Part shown: positions 22,079 to 33,000 of the stretch, in pieces
Position numbering within the stretch: the stretch's first letter is position 1
Layout of the letters: each line of letters opens with the position of its first letter
Assembly: GCA_951799405.1 (NCBI GenBank)
Contig: OX637344.1
Coordinates: 12,462,001 to 12,526,000 of the forward strand
Direction: 5' to 3'
Source of the DNA: Agapetus fuscipes
Lineage: Eukaryota > Arthropoda > Insecta > Trichoptera > Glossosomatidae
Length of the DNA: 64,000 bases
The notes under the pieces: model-generated
The model's input: only the letters and a program-made list of their open reading frames with translations
Databases searched by the model: none
What the model was told of the DNA's origin: nothing
Program-made: the position numbers and the translations under genes

Positions 22079-22690
22079 TCTAATCTAATCTAATCTAAGC
22101 TGCAAAGATATATATCATTTAAGATTTATACTAAATGCATTCCCACAAGCAGATATGTATAATTTCGCGCTAACACATGCCGCATGTGGACCTACAATAT
22201 AAAAACCCAATCTCAAATGAACATAAGCCTTGCAACTCTTGCCGTCCTTCCCTGAAACAGGGGTGACATTGGCAAAGTGAACCAATTTTTATATTATGGG
22301 TGGTCAGCCGCATAACAACCTATAAGTCAAGGAACATACATGACAAATTACATTTTTTAAAATCAAAGAATAAAAATAACAATATATACATGGACATAAA
22401 AAACTAAATCATAAAACCAAATTCACTTTAACAAACCCTAGCCGCCAACATCACAGATCAACCGCCATTTCTTTCTATCCTTGCATACTTCTTTCATTTC
22501 CTCCAGAGTCATAACCTTCTTCATACAAGCTCTTCTTTTATTATGACTCTGGATATTCCATTCATTCGCAATTTCGGATATTTGGTCCATCCATACCTTT
22601 CTCGGTCTTCCTCTACCACGACATCCATCTATTCTACCAACATATACTTTCTTCGTCAGTCTTTCCTCATCCATTCTTACTTTAATCCAA
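22079..22690 (-). mobile_element. 5'-truncated RTE-like element: reverse transcriptase C-terminus plus Repeat A tail
   Basis: The minus strand reads 5' to 3': C-terminal coding part (22438-about 22680; DEERLTKKVYVGRIDGCRGR, GRPRKVWMDQISEIANEW, MKEVCKDRKKWRLICDVGG stop), a short spacer, then a full Repeat A (22345-22079) ending in three TTAGA-type units. This shows that Repeat A is the 3' UTR and tail of the element whose larger copy is at 46397-48020. Confidence 0.85.
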
Positions 22691-23030
22691 CACCTTAAAA
22701 AAATGTTTCGAAGAAGAAGTTTAATAAGCTGATTTGTCAAAAATCGCGAAGATTTTAGCGTGGTTTCTTTTATCCTGAGTTTAATACAAGAATATTGGTT
22801 TAGAATAACCAAACGAATACTTTTCATGTATCTCTAAATGGAGGCAAAATAACGTAAAGCTGAAGTGAAAAGTAGGACATCGGATACGCATGAAGTGCTG
22901 TGTAATTGGCGTGGATTAGCGATCAAGCTTTCCGAATTGTTACTTTGCAGATCTGTTTATTATACACTCAGATCTCACCGTGGCAATCCCGGTCCATGGC
23001 CAGGAGGTCATTTGCGCGCTGCACCATTTT

Positions 23031-23189
23031 TCATTTCCGCTTCCAACGCCTGTGAACACGCCGCCACGACTGTTCAAAATCCTCTACTGTTTCTGATGGG
23101 ATAAGTCCAATTTTTTGCTGCCCTGTTGGATTTTTAAACCATTGGATATTGTAGACGATCAGATCCTGCTTGCATTGTGTTCCCGGCAT
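23031..23189 (-). CDS. Small open frame of 52 residues, unrecognised
   Basis: ATG at 23189 down to TGA at 23031. The translation begins MPGTQCKQDLIVYNIQWFKN, continues PTGQQKIGLIPSETVEDFEQ and ends SWRRVHRRWKRK. Composition is protein-like (Trp, acidic/aromatic EDFEQSW, basic C-terminus) and GC is higher than around it. I do not recognise it. It could be a last exon, a transposon remnant or chance. Confidence 0.25.
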   Translation of the reverse strand: MPGTQCKQDLIVYNIQWFKNPTGQQKIGLIPSETVEDFEQSWRRVHRRWKRK

Positions 23190-23521
23190 TGTATTATGTA
23201 ATAATCTAATAACAATCTGGCTGTGATCATCCCTAGTTGTGGTTTTAGTTTCTTAACCATATTGTACTCCCTATAAATTATTTTTAATTTTTAAATCTAC
23301 GCGGTCTCTACAGCCCAGAGCAGGTGTGTACGTGTTTTATGGATGCATCAAAATATTAGTGTAAAATTCTTATACCTAAATAAAAATATGTCGTACCTAC
23401 CTAATATATTATTGCATATGGCCATAACAAGAAAGTGCACTCCATTAAGACTTACAATGACTAGAATAAGCATAAATACATACAGGTAGCCAAGGCCCAC
23501 CCAGGTCACAAAAGGCCGAGA

Positions 23522-23636
23522 CTCAGTTTTCTAAGACCATCTGTACTAGTTATCTAGGACTATCGGTACTAGTTCTCTAGGATTATTTTTACTAGTTCTC
23601 TAGGACTAACTTTACTAGTTCTCTAGGCCTATCTTA
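23522..23636. repeat. 23-bp tandem repeat, about four units
   Basis: Units share ACTAGTTCTCTAGGACTA. ACTAGT recurs at 23545, 23568, 23591 and 23614, an exact 23-bp period. Confidence 0.8.
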
Positions 23637-24030
23637 GCCATCATCCTATAAAATTGAACTGAATATTATGAAGAGCAAACGAGCCCTTAGTGATGAATTC
23701 GCATCATATTGGAAAAATATCTATAAAAAATTATATTTATTTGCTCTTAAGTAGGTGTTTCAAAATTTTCAAAAGGTTGTAGCAAAGTAGTGGAGAAGGT
23801 AGAATATCTAAACATTTTATGAAAGTTGTGTCTTATCCATGGGAATGAAGCATGAACTCGATGAAACATTGAGAAATTTGACCTTCTCCATATCACGATT
23901 GGTAGGATCCATTGTTCAATTTGTCATAAAATTTTGAAGGCTACAATTCCAATTTGAAATACAGGTTTTTGCAGTGATTCCCCATCAAAGAAATATATAA
24001 CAAACAAAAAGGTCATTAAAGTAATACAAT

Positions 24031-27000
24031 ATGGAAAGACCACATAAAAGATTAAAGCTAGAAGGTCAGAGAAATGAAAAAGAGTCATTTGAAGAAAATA
24101 TGGGAGACGAAGATGGAATAGAAGATGAAAGAAACACATATTGTAAAGAAGGAGTGTTATCTGAAGAAACAAATCAAAAAGATGGATCTGTACCTTCACA
24201 AGAACCGCAAGAAAATAATGTTGTAAATTCAGTTGACCACAAAGAAACAGAAATGGCTAATGGAAAAGATGGAGAAGATGTAGAAAGGTCTTCACCAAAG
24301 AACGAATATGATGGGTCAGACTTTTCCGATGATGAGATACCAGCAATGACTGCAGGAGAGGAGGAGCAGAGGAATGCTGTACAGGAGTTGAAGCAGTTCT
24401 TGGTGCTCGATGACCTTGAACAAGATAATGATAAGGAGTCGCAGAGTGACTCAGAAAGTGATTACGAGGGTAGGTGTACTGTGCTGTTTGATGTAGTTTA
24501 ACCTTTTCGTTTCTGAATATTCAGGCTATATAAATACCCCCAGTACGGGGTACGTTTTCAAGCACATTTTCGAAAACATTTATTGATTTCCTACCTTAAT
24601 TTATTGACGACACTTCAAACTATGTGAACACTATGAGTCATATGTATTAATTATTATTCAAGAACTAAAATCACAAAGGTGTATCACATATTTCCACTTG
24701 CAGTCTTTTGAATTCGTGAACACAGATCAGCTTCAAACTAAGGTATTCCTAGGTCCGTAATCAAGTGGTAACACTTCGGACTCGTTAATGGAAAGTTGTG
24801 GGTTTGAATCCCAGCGGAGCACAAAAAATACACCATTTATATTTTCAAATATGCTCTTTGCCGGATTGAACAATTCATATACCTCTACCAAAGACCGGTC
24901 ACCAAAGGTCCAACCAGCCTTACAGATACAGGGGCTTGCTTGAGAATTGGTGCTTTCTATAGCTGCGACCAACCTTGCAGAGAGCTCTTGAGGTGTGATT
25001 AAAAACAAAAATAGCGCTCACCAAATAAATCATCCTAATATTATTATTATTATCGAGGATTGATTTCTCAATTTTGAGAACAGTTTTTTGTTGTGTATAT
25101 GAATTTTATACAATGGCAATTCCAGGAGAATCCGAGGGTGTTCCTGATGATGAAGTAGAAGCGATGCTGGATGAAGGGCTCCCAGATGATTACCGAGGTG
25201 GCCAAAAGAAGAAACAAATACCCTACGACCAAAGAGAGAAGATATTCCTTGAAGGTTTCAATAATAACTTTACTTACCATCAGATATTTAATCTTCCATC
25301 TCTCGTCTTCAGTCAAAATGTATAATGGACTCGGCACATATTCCAAAGACAAAAAATAAAAAAATTGTCAAGTCAAACAGGCAGGTTGCTAGGAAAGAGG
25401 ACAAGTAATATTTTGTTATTGCTTGCTTAGAACTCTTGTCACCTAGACCTGTGACGTCAATCTGCCAATTAAATAAAATTTAAATTTAAGGACTCTGCTA
25501 AGACTCCACTAATAAATTTCATCATAATCTCAGTTAATTTTATGAACAAAACTTCAAAACATCTCAAAATTACTATCCCAGTATTTTTTATATTTTTATA
25601 TCTAAAATAAACATATTAGCTGCGATCCTATCCGATACCTAATAAAAGCTTGGAAGTATTAATTCCAATGTCAAATTTTCACATTTTTCTCAATGGTTAT
25701 ATAGAGACAATTTGATTTAACTTCTTGCCTTTTGTATTACTTCACTAGAAAAGGGGGTGAATCATTTTGAAGTCCTGCCGCTGAGTTGGTTGGCCGTCAC
25801 TCACAACAGCGGCATGCCTCTGTACCTGCACAAGCCCACCAGAGTGTGCACCATGTCTAAGCCCTACTTCCTGGGGCCCGGCAGTGTCAGGGTAACTCAC
25901 TTATTTCTCAATACTGCGGTGGAACCTGGACTATCCGAGCTGTAGTGGACCGAGGCTGTGTTTCTTTTCTTACACAGTAACGTAATTTGTATGTAACTAC
26001 GTACATGTTGTGTTCACAAAGTTTCAACACAGATCTGTACCTCTAGTGTAAAAATAACTAGTACGTCATCATGAGCATGAAAGTGAAAGTTTAAAAAAAG
26101 AAGTTAAAGTGCGACAGTGTGACCACATTGTGATTGTTGCCAAAACTTGGCCAGCAGCAAGGATGTTTGAGAAGGTGCGCTGTTGCAGCAAAAAAATATG
26201 ATCATAGGTCCGTTTCAATCAGTCAGTGAAGTCGAATTGTAAGCTCACCTGATTGTGACCTCGGTTTGAGCAAATTCAGATAATGAAGGTTCCACTTTTC
26301 TACATTTTAACATATTTTGATGGAATAGTTTGAAATAATTTGTTAATACTAATTTCAGAAACACGAAATACCTGTTAGCGCAATACCATGCTTGAGTTAT
26401 AGGCGAGCACTGTTAGAGGAAGGAAAGTCAGAGCTGCCTCTAGAGAATGGCGATAAGTCTGAAACCGCAGCTGATACAGGAACCTCTAATCTAGTCAACA
26501 GTAACACTGATCAAGGGAAAGAGAAATGTGACGAAACACAAAGTAATGAAACTGTATGCCCGTTTTCTAAAGGAATAGAAAGTGAAATGCAATCACAAAG
26601 TTTAGGTATGAAAATGGAGGATAAAAGAGACGGTGATGCTGCTGATAAATTTAAAGGGGATGCCTTTAAGAATGTGGTTAATCCGGAGCTTTTGAGGAAG
26701 TTGGTGAATTCGGATAAGATGGAAGAAGGGCAGGTGATCTTGGGACCTCTTATGCCGAGTGCGAGAGTGGAGACGGCTCAGGAAAACTGGAGTACACACC
26801 ACCTGCGGCACCAAGAAGTTACCGATTACTGTAAGAAGCTCTTCAAATTTAAAAGCATCAATATTATGAGGTTCAAGTGAGTAATTCAATGTATTTTATT
26901 CTAATATTCTAGAGTTAGTGCATTCACAGAGTGAAAATTCATTTTAATTTTAATTAAAAAAACTTTTTGAAAACATAGTTTTATTTTCACATTTTTTGAG

Positions 27001-30000
27001 TTTACAAAGCCTAAGAGTTAGCCTCTGAAGATGGACGGATAAAGTCCGATAGCGCTTAGGCTATGATAACTCAAAAAATGTGAAAATAAAACTACATTTT
27101 ATTCTTGCTATGATTTCATTTGATTTGAAAATATCCACTTTCAATTCAGAAAAGATTTGGATGCTTGAGTATATTACTTCACAATTTTTATAGTGACTTT
27201 TTGTGACCATTGGTCATTCTGAAAAGGCGTGGTCATGCAAATAAATAAGTCTTTAGGTGTTGTATTCCATGTGGTACGGACTAATTTGACATTGTCTTGA
27301 AATTGGTACTCTCGCATAAACTACTATTGGGACTGCATGCACTAATTAAAACTAAAAATAAAATGCTGATTATTTTAAATATGCCATTACCCTTACACTT
27401 TTCTTTATAAATTGGTCAAATTTTATGAAATCCATTTTGAAAAGTTTGTGGTCAGTTTATAAGTAGAGCTGTCAATGTTTTCCAAGGTCGTGGTCTGACA
27501 GGAGAAAGTTTACAAAAACCAGGAAGGCTCTGCAGAGGCCGACTCTCCCCGATGGCACTAAGCTCATCACCTTCCCAGTACACACTCCAGCTTCTGGAGG
27601 CACCAACGGACCGTCAGAAGGTATGGTGCTTCATTTTCTATACAAGTATTTTCAACCCAAATCAAGCCTTGCCGTCTACTCATGTATTTTGCAGTCATCC
27701 TCCAACTTACCACCTGGAGAAGTATTGTGTGGCATCAAGATTGGTCCGTAGTCTAAGGGTTAACGCTTTGGACTTGTAATCGAAAGGTGTTGGGTTTGAT
27801 TCCCAAAGTAGTACAAAAATGTATAATTTACTTTTTCAAAGATGCTCTTCGCTGGGTTGAAAAATTCATATTCCTTTACCAAAGACCAGCCACCAAAGGT
27901 CCATCCAACCTTACATTAACTGGATTTTGCTGAATAATTAGCGCTTGCTATAGCGACGGCCAAGCTCGCAGAAAGCTCTTGAGGTGTGATTCACATAAAA
28001 ACAGCGCTCAACAAAGAAATCATCCTAATATTATTATTATCTTAACTCCGCCTCTAGCTTCTCCTGCCTCCTGCAGCTATTCTCCAACTTGTCACCTCAA
28101 GAAGTTGTAACACCCGATACAGAAAATTACCAGAACCCCCTCACATGATTAGGATTTGTACTTGTCTGTCTTGAGATGAATGAATGGCTTCTGAGAAAAG
28201 AACAAAAAATCAATGCTGGCTTGCGTGAACAGATTATTTTTAATGCTTTTTGATGATAACTATACAGTAGAATTAGAATTTTTAACCTTTTGGCTTCTGA
28301 ATATTCTGGCTATATGAATACCTCCAGTTCGGAATACTTTTACAAGCACATTTTTACAACATTTATTGTTTCCGACCTTAATTGATTGACAACACTTGTG
28401 AACCAACTATGTGCACAGTCACATGCATTAGTTATTCAAGAACAACAATCACAAAGGCTTAGCACATTTCACTTGCAGATTTGTTCAAAGTTGGATAACG
28501 TCCATGATTGACAGCCTCCCTGTATGCTAGCTTACACTTGACGCCTATGCGTGTCACCCGCGGTTAAAGCGTCAATGATATATGATTGACAATGATAATG
28601 TGATTAAATAAAAATGGTCATTTTAGGCCAGATTTCTGAACATTGCCGTGGTAGTCAACGTGTTAAACAACACACCTTTAGAAGATTTAACAACCCTGGA
28701 GTATGTTAATATAATCATATCTTTATACTAATTCCATCCTTCATTCCTCTCCACTAGATGGGCTGACTCTCAAGAAAACGGCAAGGAAAGAATGCCTGAT
28801 GAATCCTAACGGGAAGAGCTACGTGTGTATTCTGCACGAGTATGTGCAGCGAGCTCTCAAGAAGCAACCCACATATGAGTTTAAGGAACTTGGTAACATT
28901 GCTTGTATTTCTCATTTTTAAAAGGTTTAATTAAACTTTTTAGAGTTTGTGTATTTACACAGTGAAAATTCATTTTTATGAGAAAGTATGATTTTTATTA
29001 AAATCACAAAGTTTTATTTTCACAATTTGAGCATTTATTTCACATCAATTACAGTGGAATCTCTCTTAACGAACGCCTCTCGTAACGAGCAAAAAAATAA
29101 TTGAAAAGATTTCTCCCTTAACAAGCCATATTTCGCATAACGAGTGACACAGAAAGTGGAAGTCACATAACGTAAGCAGAGCAACAATCTTCTGGCGCAA
29201 TAAGAGAAATTCTAAAAGCATGGGAAACTGTTTCATCGTACTTTGAGAATTGTATCTTCATCGTACATCATCCGAGTAAAATGACTGTGGAGCATATAAC
29301 TGTCCCTGCATCTATCAGTTATTCCACTAGGGGGGGCCAGTATCTCCTCAAATGTGTCTACGCCATTTTTCATGCCGTGGTATACTTATAAAGGGCATTT
29401 TTTTCAACCGGGCTACCATTTGGAAAGTTTCACCCTTCGCCGCTGGTGACATCACAATTTAATTTCACAAAATCTGTAATTTGGGCAGAGTCCATTGTAG
29501 ATTGTGATAATTCCAGAGAACGGCGCAACTCCCTATTCAGCGACAGTCTCCATCAACGGTATGAGGTACGGAGTTGGCTACGGGACGTCCAAGAGACAAG
29601 CCAAGTCTGCCGCTGCAAAGACTTCCATTGAAATCCTCATTCCTGAGATGAGGAAGAAGATTGCTCAGGATGATGAAATCAATGGAACCACCAGTCGCAA
29701 CAATGACCAGGACTTGGCAGTGAATATATTTATTATTTTTATTTTTGACAGTAACTTTGTGAAAGTTCCTTTTTATGAATTTCAATAAAAAAAAAATATT
29801 TTTAAATTCACTTATTCGGCCTTATTCATAAGATTGGTTTGATAAGATGACTTATAGGTTGGTATGAGGCTGACCACCCATACTGTAAAAAATAGTTTAC
29901 TTTACCAATGTCACCTCTGTTTCAGGGAAGGTCAGCAAGAGTTGCAGAGCTTATGTTCATTTGAGATTGGGTTTTATACTGTAGGTTTACATGAGGCATG

Positions 30001-33000
30001 TTCAAGCGTGAACTTAAACGTGCCTGCTTGTGGGAAAACATTAAATATACATCTTAAATATAAGATATCTTTGCAACTTAGATTATAGATAGATAGAAAT
30101 GGAAACTTTTTTATGAATGAGTGGTTTGAGTTTATTTTTTACACAACCAGTTTCATTTTTACACCTGAAGATGGGAGGTATAGCTTCTCCCCAAACTGGT
30201 AGTGTTCAAAATAAACTCAAAAAGTGAATTTTGACACACTTTAGTTTTATTTAAATTTACGGGAATATCTTTCATAAACATTTAGTAATATCTACTCCAA
30301 CCAACAATAGTTGCGTTTAAACTCAATAACAGCATTTCATAAAAAATGTATGAAAACTAAAGCAGTGCCTCTAGTGAGAAATTTAGTTTCTATGCATTTT
30401 TGATAAAATGATATGTTTGAGTTTAAACTTGGAGCATTACTATATATTATATTTATAGTAGAACATTTATACAACCTAATTACAGTAATTTTCCTAAAAA
30501 ATATTTAATTTTTAATAACCATGACATGTCTTTCTTTTAGTTTTTTGATGATATCGAAATAGAAGATCCTCGCGTGGCTGATTTGTGTTCAAAGACTATG
30601 GAGCCATCTCCTCACACCGTTCTGCAAACCTGTCTTGCCAGGAATTTTGGGATCGGCGATAGAGAGATCAAATACACAGTAAGATTAACCTATGTATATC
30701 TCTTCCACTGCTTTTTATACCATTTTTTTAAATAGGTTTATGAAGAGGATTGCAATGCACCAACCTATTTTGCCTGGTCAGAAACTCAAACAGGTATTAA
30801 CATAATCAATTAATAATTCATTAAATTTTCTAGATTAAGTGCATTCACAGAGTGAAAATTAATTTTAATTTTGATTTAACCTTCCCTGGCCGAAGCGGGG
30901 TATATGAGATACCCCAAAAAAACGTTTTATTTTATAACTCAATAATTAATCGAGCAATTAAATTGAAACTTTTTGTAATCTTCGTAAAGCTACTAAGAAA
31001 CATTTCTGTATTTTTGTTTTTAAGTATTCAAAGCATGTAGTCTTCAAATAATTGTTTTTGATAAATATTCGCGTCCGCCAAGCTATCACGTGGTCATAAT
31101 TAATGCTCTCGCGGCGCGAGTAGGCGCGAGCGCACGAGCATGTGGGCAGCGGGGGGGACGGGAAATGCGAGAGCGCCATTGTGTGTGTGGAGGGTCCAGA
31201 GATAAGCTACTTGTTTCACTTTTTTACGCGGGCTTACCGCGTCACAGCTGTGCGGAAGAGAGTCAACTATATTGTCCGCTGACGACTTTACTCCGTCTTT
31301 CTGGGTAAGCGAGTGGAACAGTCCTGTCATTCCTGTGGTTCCCAAAACGTTCTATAATATTTTACATATATAAAATAAATATATTTTTGTGAAGAGAAAG
31401 GTAAGTTCGTTGTTTTTTTTCTGAATAGGTATATTGTTTTTCCTTTGTGATATGTGCCAAACATTTGATTTTTTTCTCTCTAGAAAATGGCTAGAAAAAA
31501 TACATATGAAGAAATAGAAAAATTGCAAGACTTTAGTGATGACGAAGTTATTGACAGTGACTTAGAATTCGAATTGTGTAATTCGGATGATTCTGAAGTC
31601 GGAGATATTATTGAATCTGAGTCTGCATACTGTAAAAAAAATGTTTCAATTATGTCAATGCCACCCCTGCTTCAAGGAAAGGCGGCAAAGTTGCAGAGCT
31701 TATGTTCATTTAAAAAAAAAAATTAAATTAGGCTGATTTATTTGGTGAGCGCTGTTTTTGTGTGTATCACACCTCAAGAGCCCTCTGCGAGCTTGGTCGT
31801 CGATGTAGAAAGCGCCAATTCTCAAGCTAGACCCAGTTGTAAGGCTGGATGGACTTTTTGATGACCGGTCTTTGGTAAAGGTTTATGAAGTTTTCAACCC
31901 AGCGAAGAGCAAATTTGAAAATATAAATGGTATATTTTCTGTGCTCCGCCGGGATTCGAACCCACGACCTTCCAGTTACGAGTCCGAAGTGTTACCATTT
32001 GGACTACCGACCGGTCATTTGCGGTATTTCCTACTGTAGACACATTTGAAATTGTATTTGTATGCGCGAAAATCTTACGTATGTTTACTTTAGTGGGTGT
32101 ATAAGATGTGGATTGTAAATTTTAATATATATTTGCATCTTAGATTTAGATTTAGAGTATTTAAATAAATAACAAACCATTCTTTAATTTGTTGCAGATA
32201 TAAACTACGCCCAGATAATAAAAGATGCCTTCGCTTGATATTTCTCAACACTATTGTACATAACTTGAAAATTTGTATTTATGTTTTTTTGATTTTAACT
32301 TTATTTATGTTTTTTTTTTAATTTCCTATGTTGCATATTTCACTATTATACAATTGAAAATGAAATAAAAATTATTATAAAAATGTTTATTTTAAATTCT
32401 CTTCCACCGTTTAGGAAACACTGGTTGAGTTTGTCCTATTTGCGTCATTCCGACGGCGTATGCGGAGCGAAACGCACGTCTGGCGGGCTCTCTGCCTTAT
32501 GATTATTTTGTATGAAAAGTAGCTGGGGTCCTCCGTTACCCCACTTCGGACCATGTGTAATTTTTAGATACTCAGGGTGATAAAGGTTAAAAAAACTTTT
32601 GTAAAACATACTTTTGTTTTCACATTTTTTAAGTTATCAATGCCTAAGCGCTATCGGACTTTATCTGTCCATCTTCAGAGGCTAGCCTGAGTTGAAAAAA
32701 ATCATAAACCTTTACCTAAGACCGGTCACTGAAAGGTTCATCCAACCTTACAACAACTGGGTCTTGCTTGAGAATTGGCGCTTTCTACAGCGACGACCAA
32801 GCTCGCAGAGGGCTCTTGAGGTGTGATACACACAAAAGCAGTATTATTATTAATGTTTTTTTTTTGTATTTGTATTTTTGTAGATGAACACATTAAAACA
32901 CCAGAGGAATGAGTTTACCATGACTGTGGGCAAACACACTGCGACTGTCGTGTGCAAGAACAAGAGAGATGGGAAGCAGAGAGCATCACAGGCCATACTC

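Larger units (their letters stand above)
30876..32590 (+). mobile_element. piggyBac-like transposon, decayed, with TTAA target duplication
   Basis: Left end TTAACCTTCCCTGGCCGAAG and, read inward from the right, TTAACCTTTATCACCCTGAG. Each end has a GGGGTA/TACCCC-type stem within 60-90 bp (GGGGTATATGAGATACCCC on the left), and both share CCGAAGYGGGGTA. TTAA occurs at 30876-30879 and 32587-32590. A 5' UTR intron (donor AAAG|GTAAGT at 31400, acceptor TCTCTCTAG at 31483) precedes ATG 31487. The frame gives about 46 residues of an acidic N-terminus ([16 protein letters not shown]) typical of piggyBac transposases. A Repeat A copy interrupts it at 31628. No catalytic domain is present, so the element is non-autonomous. 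Confidence 0.75.
30823..32690. mobile_element. MITE C copy split by piggyBac-like element
   Basis: The left part (30823-30875; TAAGTGCATTCACAGAGTGA) and the right part (32591-32690; TTTTGTTTTCACATTTTTTA, CTAAGCGCTATCGGACTTTA, CCATCTTCAGAGGC) together match MITE C at 26905-27110. The interrupting DNA is flanked by TTAA on both sides. Confidence 0.75.

Noticed and set aside
24031..24501. Pasha exon 1 continuing through 24501
   Set aside because: A good donor (GAGG|GTAGGT) at 24469 restores phase with exon 2; the extension is the intron.
25074..25125. Separate start at [10 protein letters not shown] for a second gene
   Set aside because: The TTCCAG acceptor at 25125 and matching phase make it pasha exon 2.
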